64,000 nucleotides of DNA from Ailurus styani (lineage: Eukaryota > Chordata > Mammalia > Carnivora > Ailuridae): assembly GCA_002007465.1 (NCBI GenBank), contig LNAC01000754.1:422418-486417 (forward strand), given 5' to 3'. The notes beneath the pieces were generated by a model. The model searched no databases. It saw only the letters and a program-made list of their open reading frames with translations, and was not told the DNA's origin. A program made the translations under genes and the position numbers. Below are positions 12,691 through 23,330 of this stretch, piece by piece; position 1 is the first letter of the stretch, and each line of letters begins with the position of its first letter.

Positions 12691-12747
12691 TCTGAACTAG
12701 TCTTTGCTACCCCTCCACTTATAACTTAGTGTATTGGGCCTTGAAAT

Positions 12748-12806
12748 ACTAACATCTATTTGGTACAATAACATTACTAACTTTCTATTTGGTACAATGT
12801 GACATT
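12748..12806. repeat. Two-copy tandem duplication, period 28 bp
   Basis: The block 'actaacatctatttggtaca' beginning at 12748 recurs at 12776 as 'actaactttctatttggtac' with the same downstream 'aat…acatt'. Both copies are imperfect, so the duplication is not recent. Confidence 0.85.
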
Positions 12807-13249
12807 TTTGATAAGTTTTGGGAAATACCCTAGTATCTTTAAATGAATGGAGTAGATGATCATTGGAGACTTCATTTCCAAACTCAATACATTAGAATTT
12901 CAAAGCTTGAGCTATAATAAGAGATCAATTTATTTTGATTCCAGAGAACATTCAGTCTCTGGGCAATGATCCAAATGAACATATAGTCTGGGAGTTCCCA
13001 GGTAGCTCTTCAATGATATAGGAAAGACATATGATATTAACAAAGTTTTAGAAAGTTCAAATTTTAAGTAACCTCTCTTAGATGGACCCAAGATGGCCTC
13101 CTTCTTTAGGGATGATTCAGGGATGTGATGACACGGAGAGTTTGATACTGAAGGACATCCCATGATGAATGAGCATCTCCATACCTCACTCTATGCAGTT
13201 TTCTCTAGGCAAGAATGCTCTTAACTTCATATGCATAATAGTCTTTATT
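12807..13249. other. Unique spacer
   Basis: AT-rich DNA between repeats. No gene or recognisable element. Confidence 0.55.
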
Positions 13250-13760
13250 TTCTAACAGCGTTATTGAGATAAAATACAACGACATACATATTATCCACTT
13301 AAAGTATACAAGTCAATTGTTTCTGTTTTATCTCATCATTATTTTTGAAATTATAAAATATAGTAACATAAAATTTGCTATTTTAACCATTTAGTGACAT
13401 CAATCACATTCACAGCATCGTGCAACCCTTATCACCGACTATTTCAAAAACTTTTCCATCGCCCCAACAGAAGCTCCATCCCTATTAGGCAATAACTTCT
13501 CATTCCCGCTCCCCTGAGCACCTGGTAACCTCTATTTTGCTTTGTATCTCTTATGAGTTTTCCTACTGGAGATGCCTCATAGGAGTGGAATCATACAGTA
13601 CCTGTCTTTTCACGTCCGAATGACTTTAGTTTGTATGGTGTTTTTGAGGTTCATCTATGTTGTACTGTGTGTTAGACTTTCATTCCTTGAACGAATGGCT
13701 GAAAAATATTCTACCATACACATAGTATCCTTGTGTTCCATCCATTGCTGTTGCTCTTGT
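13250..13760 (-). mobile_element. Ancient L1M 3' end
   Basis: Antisense L1M 3' region. In order: 'ttattgagataaaatacaac', 'catcgtgcaacccttatcac', 'ggaatcatacagtacctg', 'aggttcatctatgttgta' and 'atggctgaaaaatattctac'. This block order is common to old mammalian L1M elements. It has diverged too far for a subfamily call. Confidence 0.8.
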
Positions 13761-14204
13761 GAGTGAAACAATCAGTTTTGTGTCAAATGTTTCATATGAC
13801 ACAATCAAACTGGAAAACCCGTGGAGGTTATTTCTGGAATGGTACTTCCCAATCTATAGTCACCAGTACTATTATTTACTTAATGTTTTTCTTTAGGTCA
13901 GTTCACTGTTTTTCTTATGACTTTGGATACTTATTTTATCTTGTCCTAAATAATGTTCATGAAATCCATTGATACAAATACTGTATATTACTATTGAAAT
14001 GATTTACATGTATTTGACTATGTAGTTCCTAAAGTATCTTCTTTACCTCAGCCTAGTATATGATGTACAACACTTCCCTAAGCACCAAACCTGGAGGGTA
14101 GGCTTTTATGTAAATAGTACTATAAATGCGGAACATACTCCCCTTCTCCCCTCCACCCATGAAATATGAAATGGGACAGCCCAGGGTCTGGACTAGGAGT
14201 TAAT
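13761..14204. other. Unique spacer
   Basis: AT-rich. No gene or named repeat. Confidence 0.5.
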
Positions 14205-14320
14205 TAGAAGGTTCAGATTCTGGGCCAAAATTACCTTTAATCACCTCTGTGATCTTGACCTAGTCCCCTGTGTCTTAGTTTCCTTTGTGCCTTAAGAAGG
14301 TTGGGATAGATCATCTCCCT
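14205..14320 (+). mobile_element. MIR fragment
   Basis: Short MIR core: 'ggttcagattctgggcc' followed by 'tgtgatcttgacctagtc' and 'tgtgtcttagtttcctttgt'. Confidence 0.65.
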
Positions 14321-15720
14321 TCTTTCTGCTCCCTCATTTTTGGGCACTCTGTTTCTTTCTTCTTTGTGTTCGGGAATGTGACAGGCTTAGCACATGCTTT
14401 TGTACTTCTGTTCCATGGGGCTGTACCAAAGGGGTTTTCATTTCTTGGGCTTTGTAGTGTTTCCACTCTCTCCCTTTTTGCTTCCTCTCCCCCCCATTAT
14501 GCTAGATCAAACTCAATCTGATATAACTCTTAAGGATTTCATCTTTAAGGAGGACATTAAGATAGGCTGCCTCAAGGACCTCACTTACCTTCATTTAGAA
14601 CTGTGGGCATCTGCACTGTGTCCATTTCTAACAGCGATAAAATGGCAGTAAATCAGAAAAATATGCCAGGCTCCTTAGAGCTTTGAGAATGAGCCTTGGA
14701 GCATTCTGCTTACAGGGATGTCAGCCTGTTGGGGAGTAAATCAGCTCTGTCCTTAGACCCCGTTTCATCAGGGAGATCTCTGACGTTGTTTAATGGGCTT
14801 GAATAGTCAGTCAGTCTCTCTCCCCCCACACTGTGGGAAATGGGGGAGTGTATCCAGCCTGTTTTCTCTGAGTATATTTAGTGAGCTTATTGGCCCCATA
14901 GGTTTTATTACCAGCCACAGCTTAGCCCTTGTCAGAGAGATTATTATATGAACCCTGTGTGACTTCTGACTTCAGAAGGGCCCTGGATCTACATTTTTGC
15001 ATTCCATAGTCAGGAATATAAATGACTAATGGAACACTAGGCCACCGAATATTTATATATCTATTTTGAAATTTACATTTCTCCCTTTCTTATGCTGGGG
15101 TTTGCTGCTCATGGGGTCATAGTTGATGGGCCAGTAGCATCAGTGGTGACATAAAGCAATCATCAGGGAGAGTGCTTCCTAGCCTGGGTGGCACACTGTG
15201 ATGTGCTGTAGGTTATTATGTTGGCAATTCAGCAGTAACTGAACCCCCCCATCTCCTTGGCCCTCTCCCCACTTCCCTTTTATGATGTCCAATAAATTTT
15301 ACATGTTCCAATTTGCCTCATCCACCAACCTAATACTGTTTGAATTAAGAGTCTCTTTCGTAGCTTTCAACCATGCAAACTTTGCTTTCTCCAACCAAGT
15401 TATTCATAAGGGCCACTCATGAGGATGCCAGAAAGGGGGCAGGGCTCTGAGGATATGGACAGTGCAGATTTACTGGTCTATCCAGAAGATGAGGTTGCTT
15501 GGCTGTTGAACTTGTCAACTACATGATATATTGAGCTGGAAGAGAACATGTGTAGATGCGCACTGTTATCTTGGATGGATAGACTGTGTTAGATTAGGAC
15601 TTTTTTTAAAAAAAATTGATGCATGTCCCTTAAGTTTCCCTGGACCCTGGGACTTTTTATGGTGTGTGGTAAGAATTGATCAGAGTAGGAACAACAACAG
15701 CAGCAACATTTCTTAAGCTT
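14321..15720. other. Unique non-coding DNA
   Basis: No gene or named repeat. Open frames of 78-85 codons at 14,285-14,651 carry no recognisable domain. Confidence 0.55.
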
Positions 15721-15777
15721 TTACTAAATTACTAAATTTTAATTTTTTTAGTAAACTTTTTACTTAATTTTACTAAA
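15721..15777. repeat. AT-rich direct and inverted repeats of TTACTAAA
   Basis: TTACTAAA occurs at 15721, 15729 and 15770. Its reverse complement TTTAGTAA lies at 15747-15754, so 15729-15754 can fold into an 8-bp stem with a 10-base loop. It sits beside a decayed MIR and probably arose by slippage. Confidence 0.8.
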
Positions 15778-15975
15778 TTATTCCAAGCCCTTTGCATACA
15801 TTTTTACAAATTCTAGCCCTATAATGTGGGTCCTTTTTGTAAACCCATTTATAGGAGGTCCAGAGAGGTTAGGAAATTGCTCAAGGTTACACAGTCTGTA
15901 AATGACAGAGCTAGGCCTAGATGTCGTATTACCTGATGGACGTTCTGAACGCTACCCAATACAGCCAGAAGTAGT
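15778..15975 (-). mobile_element. MIR SINE
   Basis: Reverse-complement MIR: 'aacccatttataggaggtcc' and 'agagaggttaggaaattgct', then 'caaggttacacagtctgtaa'. Good match to the remembered core. Confidence 0.8.
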
Positions 15976-16024
15976 AAGTAGCCTTGAGGTAAATACTGAT
16001 TTCCCATGTGCTCAGTCAGCTACC

Positions 16025-16545
16025 CATTATTGTGTTTTTTCTATTCATATTTACGGAGCATCTACTATAGGCAGGCCCTGTCCTGGACACGGGGGATATA
16101 GCAGTGAGGAGGGCAAACAGTCTCTGCTTTTGTACAGTTAACATATTAATAGACATAGTCAGGCAGTAAACAAGCCATCAAATGAACCATATACTTTCTA
16201 AGCTTGGGTGGGGCCTCAAAGCAAGCGCATTAGTACCATGCATGGAAAACATCCAGATGGGGAGAGGGCCTCCTTTGGCTAGGATGGTTAGAAGAGGCCC
16301 CCCTGAGGAAAGGAGGCCTCCGTGATGAAAACGAGCTTGGGGGTACCATGGGTTTCTGGTTGAGAAAAGGCAGGTGCAGAGACACGAGGCAGGAATGAGT
16401 GTCTTGTATGAGAAAGCCAGGAGGAAGACCGACGTGGCGGAAGCATTACTAGCCGTGGAGAGAGGCTGTGTTACCAAGTCAGGAGGTTGGCAGGGCTCAG
16501 ATCATACAGAGCAGGGCAAGGAGTTTGGATGCTGGGGTGTTTTCA
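16025..16545 (+). mobile_element. Ancient mammalian interspersed repeat, class uncertain
   Basis: Opening 'gagcatctactataggcagg' and 'ggggatatagcagtgagg', later 'gaggcaggaatgagtgtctt' and 'gagcagggcaaggagtttgg', matches a mammalian-wide repeat whose family name I cannot place securely. The regions at 28,195, 41,336 and 47,580 share parts of the same layout. Confidence 0.5.
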
Positions 16546-16559
16546 GTTTCTCTCAATCA

Positions 16560-17010
16560 ATATTTTACTGCCTGCAGCCCATTGTTTTTTATGGCCTGTC
16601 TCCTTTTCCTTTTGCTGTGACTCGAGCCTTACCTCGTAATGGGCATTTTAATCCTCTCTGTGATGCAACTCAGTGCTTCTCACGGGGCACCTTGCTTTGT
16701 TCCCGTTCAGAGTAGCATTAAAAAGGAACAGAGGAAGTCTCCAGCCGAGAATGGCTCAGGAAGGACCGCAGGTTGCAATCTAAAAGCTCTAATGAAATCA
16801 ATGCCATTGCACATCCCGTCCACAAAACTGGGGGGCAGTTGCCTGCTCCTTCCTGACGCCATGATGTGCACTTAAGACTTGTGGGAGCTCACAGAAGCAG
16901 TTAACTTGGCCTGTTAATCAGTGGTAAGGCCTCCATCAATAATGACTATTATCTTTATTGATTTGATAAGTGCAGTGGAAAAAATCACAAAACAAAGAAT
17001 AGCCATCTCT
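16560..17010. promoter_or_regulatory. Candidate conserved non-coding block B
   Basis: Repeat-free block containing TTTATTGATTTGAT at 16954-16967 (PBX/HOX/CDX-like), a nearby 'atcaataatga', and AACAAAG at 16991-16997. Enhancer role is inference only. Confidence 0.25.
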
Positions 17011-18445
17011 TCCCCCCTTGCCTTTGCCCACGTGCTGAACACTAAGCTATCCCGGCCACGTCAAGAGTGACTTCTAGAGCAAGCTCTTTGCAGATCCAAA
17101 CGTGACCAAGAATTCCTGCCTTATAAAAATTTCCATGCCTTCCAGTGGACACAGAAGGTTTCAGCTTTCCAGTCCTTTGCTTGATGGCAAAAGAATGCTC
17201 TCCATGTCAGTGATTAAATAAACGCGTTCTCCTTTAGCCTTATTGATCTTCTGTATCATTTTCTTGTTGGTCAGTCTGTGACCTCGTTTTGGCCAGAATT
17301 ATAGGTTTAGTAGACACAAAGTAGGGCCTGTACATTGCTTAGTTGTGGATGGACACACAACCACACGCATACTGGAAAATCTAAAGGCAGACCGAAGTGG
17401 AGTCGGCAGAACTTTGAAAGGTACTTTTGCCCCAGGACTATGATCCCTTTTGCCCAATTAATTCCATAAGTAAATGACCCAGCTGAAAGTGTACAAAATG
17501 GGGATTTAATCTGGGGGAGCAGAAGAGTGAACCTTGATTCAGGGTGAATGAGGGGACCTCTAACTTACACGTGGCTTCCCTTTGGAGTCACCTAGTGAGA
17601 GAAGCTAAGATGCTGGGAGGCTCCGTCTAGCCTGAGGGACCCACGAAGGAACAGGGAGGGGCTGTTGGGTTTCCTTTACACACCCTCCACCCCCCTGAGA
17701 AGACAGCATATCATCATTCCCACCTGACTTCATTTGAGATGGAAGTCTCAGATATCCCGAGTGATAATCGCAGAGCTCCATGTCCTATGTTCTCCAGTAT
17801 TTTTCCCACACAGTATCCCTGGGTGAGGGGAATGAAAAAGACATTAACTAATGGGGACTTTTTGAGATGAAATGAGATGATCCATGTTAGGTTCTTAACA
17901 GAGTACATCCAACAAGTACTTCTATTGTTGTGATTTTTATTATCTTTAGGTATTTTTATATTCTTTTATGGATTTATATAAACTATCTTTTTTCAGATAA
18001 AGCAAGATATACATTTCTGAATATTTGAAGATATTCATCACTGTTATACGATATTCCAACTCTACTGTCTTAATGGTATCTGAGTCATTCATAGTGTATT
18101 ATAAACTGTTTCAGTATCACAAGTTTCAGGTGTTAGAATAAGTCATTATAGACGTCTTTTATGAAGATCTTAAAATAAAACACACCAGGAAAAGAAATAC
18201 ATTTGCACATATTTCCTCTTTTTAGTTAATCCTAATCAAACTTATTGCATATAAATTGGAAGAATTAAAGAAATGAGTTGAGAAATGGCATTTCTAACAT
18301 CAAATTAGATCATCTGGCTATAATGGGCCTGGTACATAATCTGTATATATATTCATTCGAAAGCCAATTGGGATATTTTAGAAGTGATGAGGTCTACAGG
18401 AGTACAACGACTTCTTGGGAAAAGGAAATGCAGAGTCACACATAC

Positions 18446-18447
<2 letters not shown>
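17011..18447. other. Unique non-coding DNA
   Basis: No gene or named repeat; becomes strongly AT-rich after 17,900. A C-rich run occurs near 17,685-17,697. Confidence 0.5.
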
Positions 18448-18494
<47 letters not shown>

Positions 18495-18518
18495 CGCACG
18501 CGCACACGCGTGCACACA
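18448..18518. repeat. 71-bp perfect purine-pyrimidine alternation (GT/GC/AC)
   Basis: A (GT)n run passes into (GC)n and then mixed CG/CA steps without breaking purine-pyrimidine alternation. Such tracts, especially with CG steps, favour left-handed Z-DNA. The right part is also self-complementary (GTGTGCGCG with CGCGCACAC), so it could form a hairpin. Z-DNA formation is established chemistry; use in vivo is not shown. Confidence 0.95.
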
Positions 18519-18570
18519 AAGTCAGGTAGAAGACTTTGTACACTCCAAATGTGTTTGTTCTTTCTAGATA

Positions 18571-18776
18571 TCTTTTTCTTTTTAAGGTTTTATTTATTTG
18601 ACAGAGAGATCACAAGTAGGCAGAGAGGCAGGCAGAGAGAGAGGGGGAAGCAGGCTCCCCGCCGAGCAGGGAGCCCAATGCAGGGCTTGATCCCAGGACC
18701 CTGAGATCATAACCTGAGCTGAAGGCAGAGGCTTTAACCCACTGAGCCACCCAGGCACCCAGGCGCCCAGACACCC
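18571..18776 (-). mobile_element. Can-SINE with tandemly repeated 5' end
   Basis: Reverse-oriented SINE of the younger type ('gcagaggctttaaccc'). The duplication tctagata occurs at 18563-18570 and 18777-18784. At its 5' terminus the 'caggcgcc'-like unit appears three times in a row (18751-18776, variants caggcac, caggcgc, cagacac) instead of once. Confidence 0.92.
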
Positions 18777-18784
18777 TCTAGATA

Positions 18785-19239
18785 GTTATCTCGTTTAGTT
18801 AGAACATATTTTATCTTTGTGAGGGTGGCTTTGCTATGTGCAGAAAGAAAGAGGGAATGATGGAACCCTCCTACTTTTCTAAAAATAGGATTGGCAGGTA
18901 CTCTAGTGGGAGGAAAAGAGAGTATGCATGTTTTGAAATTGGAGCAGTTATTTTTTTAACTATATGTGTCAATTTTAGACAAGATCACTGACTATCCGCT
19001 TTGAAGGATGAAGATTACAGCTTCTACCACTCCCCAGACCTCTCAGTTTTTGTTAGTTATCTTTCTATTGTCAATGACAATCGTAGTAACATTTGTAATG
19101 GTGTTTTCCATATCTGTTTAGTATTGATTCTATATTTAAGTGAACTCGGGACTCAATACCAGTTTTTGTGATTATAGCTTTTCATTCCTAAATTGTTATT
19201 TAAACTCTCATTGGCTCAATTTTCTTCTCATGATTTTTT
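18785..19239. other. Unique spacer
   Basis: AT-rich sequence with no gene or named repeat. Confidence 0.5.
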
Positions 19240-19680
19240 TTTTTCCCTAANCCCTAAAGGACATACAGCTCCTACATTCTTTAAGTTCTGTGTTTCCATT
19301 ATATTTGAATGACATATGAGTTGGGTATAATATTTTTAGGATGTACACTGTTTTAAAAAATAATATTATAAATAGTTCTTCATTTTCTCCTGGCATTAAA
19401 TGTGATTCTGGGTGAGTATGCAGTTGGCTGACTTTTTCTTTCTTGTAGGTGATTCTTCTACCTGGCTGTCTGTATAGTCTTTTTTTCTTTGAATTTCAGT
19501 AGCTTCTTTAAGATTCATGTAACTATGGATCATTTTATGTATTATTTTCATGAAACCTGTTAAGTTCTCTTAATCTACCATTTTTTTCCTTCATTTTAGA
19601 GACTTTTTTGTATATATTTGAATATGCTTTCTGTTCCATTTTTTTGTAGGAATACAAGTAGCATCTTTTTAAATTTTTTT

Positions 19681-19868
19681 TTAAGATTTTATTTATTTAT
19701 TTGACACAGAGAGAGAGATTACAAGTAGGCAGAGAGGCAGGCAGAGAGAGAGGAGGAAGCAGGCTCCCTGCTGAGCAGAGAGCCCGATGCAGGCCTCGAT
19801 CCCAGGACGATGAGATCATGACCTGAGCCGAAAGCAGAGGCTTTAACGCACTGAGCCACCCAGGCGCC
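19681..19868 (-). mobile_element. Can-SINE, young type, inserted beside an older SINE
   Basis: Full-length SINE with the 'gccgaaagcagaggcttta' head. The 19-bp perfect duplication catctttttaaattttttt lies at 19662-19680 and 19869-19887. The second copy directly abuts the T-rich tail of the next SINE, so this copy landed in that older element's flank and tail. Confidence 0.95.
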
Positions 19869-19887
19869 CATCTTTTTAAATTTTTTT

Positions 19888-20075
19888 AAAGATTTTATTT
19901 ATTGGAGGGAGAGAGGAAGAAAGAGAACAAGCAGGGGGAGGGGCAGAGGGAGAAGTAGAAGCAGGCTCCCCACTGAGCAGTGAGCCTGATGGGTGTGGGG
20001 CTCCATCCCAGGAGCCAGGGATCATGACCTGAGCTGAAGGCAGACGCTTAACTCACTGAGCCACCCAGGCGCCCC
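19888..20075 (-). mobile_element. Can-SINE, older type
   Basis: Full-length SINE in the same orientation as its left neighbour, with the 'gcagacgcttaactcactg' head. Its target duplication, agcatcttt, is seen at 20076 and again at 19660, left of the younger SINE. This shows the nested order of insertion. Confidence 0.93.
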
Positions 20076-20527
20076 AGCATCTTTATTTTCTATGAGTATT
20101 AGCTGAGACCTTTAATTTGTTTCTTTTCACGTGCACCTACTGTAATCATCTCAATCTTTTTTTTCTCTCAGTAATTTGATTTTTAGTGTTTCCTTTCTAT
20201 TCTTTCATCTTTCCAAAATGCTTTTTAGTTCTGAATGATGCGGTTTTATTTCCTTAAGTTTTTTTTTTCATTCCATTCAAAAAATTGTTTTCGAGTTTAT
20301 CCTGTTGGGGGTTGGCTGAGATTCTTGAACATGTTAAATTTTGTTTTCACTAACATTGTTAAGTTTTTGTACATTTTTTCAAATGTTTTCTGTACAGTCT
20401 CTTCTTCCTTTATGTTATTGCAGTGATGCATATGTTATGCCTTTTGATATTGTTCCATAGGTTCTTAAGATTCTTCTCGTTTTGTTTCAATGTTGTTTCT
20501 GTTTTTCAGCATGGATAATTTATTTTC

Positions 20528-20738
20528 TTATTTTCCTTTTTTTTTTTAAGATTTTATTTATTTATTTGAGAGAGCGAGCAAGCGAGCAAGAGAGAGCACA
20601 CAAGCAGGTCAGAGGGAGGAGAGGCCGACTCCCCACAGAGCAGGGATCCTGATGTGGGGCTTGATCCCAGGACCCTGAGGTCATCATCTGAGTCGAAGGC
20701 AGAGGCTTAACCAACTGAGCCACCCCAGTGCCCCAGCA
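20528..20738 (-). mobile_element. Can-SINE, full length
   Basis: Reverse-oriented, with 12-13 T's in the tail and an irregular GA body ('gagcgagcaagcgagc'). The perfect 14-bp duplication gataatttattttc lies at 20514-20527 and 20739-20752. Confidence 0.95.
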
Positions 20739-21640
20739 GATAATTTATTTTCATTTATCTTCAGATTGCTGGGTCTTTCCTCCATTATCTCTGTTCTGCT
20801 GTTGATACTAGCCAATGAGTGTTTTATTTCACAAAGTACATTTCCCAGTTCTAAAATTTCCAAATTCTTTATATTTTCTGTTTCCTCTCTTGAGAACTAT
20901 CTTTCCATTAATTTCAGTCATGTTTAACTTTACTTCTTGAAGCATGTTTTTAATAGCAGCTTGGAAGTCTTTATTTGATAATTCCAGCAACTAGGTCATC
21001 GTGACTTGATATCTACTGATTATCTTTTCCCTTCAGTATTGGTCACATTTTCCTACTTCTTTGTATATTGAATACCTTTTGGATTGCATCTTGGACATTT
21101 TGAACATTACATTTCTTTGATACTGGGCTCTGTTATAACCCTAAGAACAATGGTGATTTTTTGTTTGTTTTATCAGGGAATCAGCCTCATTACTTTCAGA
21201 GCACAGATTATGCCTTGCCTTGTGTGGCTTCCGATCTCAGTTCATTTGCCAAAGCCTTCGCAATCCTCCTTTGATTCATTTTGTGCAAGGACCACTCAGG
21301 AGCTAGTATGGAACATGGGTGGTGGTTTGCAGTCTTAATTAACTTCTCAGAGCTTTACTAAAATGCTTTAGATATGTCCTTCACATGAAGACCTCAGAGG
21401 TGAGCCAGAAACTTGTGTGGTTTTATATACAGAATTGGAAGTTTCCCTTCTATACTTTCTCCACCATGGAATTCCTTTTATGCCTTCCAACCCTTAAGGA
21501 CCCACCTTTCTCACCTCTTAAGCTCAGGAATCGAAGGTAGAAATAGGAACCAGAGATTCAGCTTCCCCTATGGCTGCTTGATCAGATGGCTCTGTGATTG
21601 GAACCTGCAGCTGGGAACAGTCACAAGAAAAAAGACCTAG

Positions 21641-22027
21641 AAATTCACTTGCTGGTAGGTAGCTTCTCCACAATACACCTGCTTTTGTTTACTTCTCAGG
21701 ATCATCAGGTATTTTATGCAGAGTTTTTAGTTGTAATCCGTGGAAGAGGTCGGGCGTCTTGAGCAGAAGGGTCGTTCAGTTAAATTGCATTCAGTCGAGG
21801 CCCTCGTTTATTAAAGTCTTGTTCTCATTAAGTTGCTTTATAGCATGAAGCTATTATGATATTTTTCCTGGTGCTTGAGATGTTGGGTTCTTTGTCTTTT
21901 GCATGATATGCTCCTGTCTTCCCTTTCCTGGTTTTGTTATTATTTTCTAGCAGGCCTGTATGTTTGCCATGCTATTTCTTTTCCTTCTGATAATGTTTGA
22001 GTGGCCCTGAAAATATGCAATGGAGAG
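21641..22027. other. Unique or decayed LINE-flanking DNA
   Basis: No gene or separately recognisable repeat. Confidence 0.45.
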
Positions 22028-22093
22028 CTGCTGCTGCTGCTGCTGCTTCTGCTTCTTCTTCTTCTTCTTCTTCTTCTTCTTCTTCTTCTTCTG
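22028..22093. repeat. Trinucleotide tract (CTG)6-CTT-CTG-(CTT)13-CTG
   Basis: Twenty-two trinucleotides in phase, a CTG block followed by a CTT block, at the tail side of a reverse-oriented SINE (GAA/CAG on the SINE strand). It generates a spurious Ala-Ser open frame. Likely polymorphic in length. Confidence 0.95.
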
Positions 22094-22302
22094 ATTTTTT
22101 TAGAGTGAGAGAGAGCACATGCACATGCACGAATGGGGGGATGGGTCGGGGAGGGGAGAGGAGGCGGAGAGGGAGAGAATCTTAAGCAGGCTCCATGCTC
22201 AGCACAGAGCCCAACACGGGGCTCAATCTCACCACCTGGAGATCATGACCTGAGTTGATTTCAAGAGTTAGACACTTAACTGACTCAGCCACCCAGGCAT
22301 CC
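22094..22302 (-). mobile_element. Can-SINE, old diverged copy
   Basis: Reverse-oriented older SINE: 'ttttttagagtgagagagag' on the tail side, G-rich body, 'agcacagagcccaacacggg', and a head ending 'cagccacccaggcatccc'. The expected A-rich tail is replaced by the trinucleotide tract. No clear duplication found. Confidence 0.85.
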
Positions 22303-23044
22303 CTGTAGTGGATGGCTTCTTAATTACCTTTCCATCTTATACAAAACCAGTTTCTTTTACCTTTAGAGTTCGGTCCGAGAAGTAGTCCATGTTTTATCAC
22401 TTGAGAAATGGCTTGGGAGGAGACTAGGTCTGCCAAGAGGCAGTGTGACCCGTATCAAAACTCAGCCTCAGTTCTCTTATGGGACATTCTGTGAACTGTC
22501 CTCCATCAGGGTTTTCTTTGGGAGTCTGGATTTCTTCACCAGTTCACCATGCTGACTTGTCATCTTCATACCCTTGAGAGTCTGCTCACTCGTTAGTCTT
22601 CTGTGTTTCACCCATTTTTCCTAGTAATTATTTAATTCTTTATTTAGAAAGAGGAGATAAGAATGCCTTATGAAGTCTGCTTCTCTTTAGACTTGAAAGC
22701 ATTCATGAGAATTTGTAGGATTTTGTGGATTTCCCTGTATGGTTAGTGGTGACTGATAGCGTTGCGTGGAAGTGAGTTGTGTATGCCTCTGCTGAAGCAT
22801 CTGTCTCATTCTTGCAATTCCGGTTTCTAAATCTTACTGTGTTAGTTTATATCCCTGGCCTTGTTTAGTTTCTATTTATGCGTTTTGATGTTTTTTACTA
22901 GTTTCTTTTTATTTTACTATGTGTAAGGAGAGGAATTTCTATAGCACTATTTTATTTAAGAAATTCAAGAATTTTTTAAGTATGAAAGGTAATATGCATA
23001 GGCTTATATGTATGCTAATTGTCTATATAACCTCACTTTTTTCC
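22303..23044. other. Unique non-coding DNA
   Basis: No gene or named repeat. Confidence 0.5.
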
Positions 23045-23330
23045 CCTTGACTTTTCAAATTCTAAGGAATCTTGAAGGCCCAGCTCAAATCCTCCATCTT
23101 TCATGGTGCATTTCTTCAGTGTTCCAACTAGAAATCATTTCTGCTCATCTGGAATTCAGCACAATTACTGTGCCTCGCGTTAGTACCTTGCGTGGTAGTA
23201 ATTGTGATCTTTACAATGTGTGCATTCTTCCCTCATCTAGCCTGAGGGCTCTTTGAATGTAGAGACCTGTGTATTAATTTGTTTCCTCAGGATAGTATCT
23301 GAGATGCATACTTAATTAATAAATCATCAT
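23045..23330 (+). mobile_element. L2 LINE, 3' end
   Basis: The phrase 'cttgaaggcccagctcaaat' followed by 'tttcttcagtgttccaacta', then 'gcctgagggctctttgaatg', is the usual order at the L2 ORF end and 3' UTR. Heavily diverged, as expected of this ancient family. Confidence 0.65.

Larger units (their letters stand above)
19240..21640 (-). mobile_element. Ancient LINE-like repeat body (L1/HAL1 class suspected)
   Basis: T-rich sequence whose block order ('ctgggtctttcctccattat', 'ccagttctaaaatttccaaa', 'tggaagtctttatttgataa', 'cttggacattttgaacatta') matches an old LINE-derived mammalian repeat seen in antisense. Later SINEs at 19,681, 19,888 and 20,528 interrupt it. The family name is uncertain. 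It contains an undetermined base at 19,251. Confidence 0.5.

Noticed and set aside
18278..18704. Frames with Cys-Val and His-Ala repeats
   Set aside because: Direct translation of the GT/GC tract and an adjacent SINE.
21997..22185. Frame with poly-Ala and poly-Ser runs, superficially a low-complexity protein
   Set aside because: The runs are the CTG/CTT microsatellite in a SINE tail.
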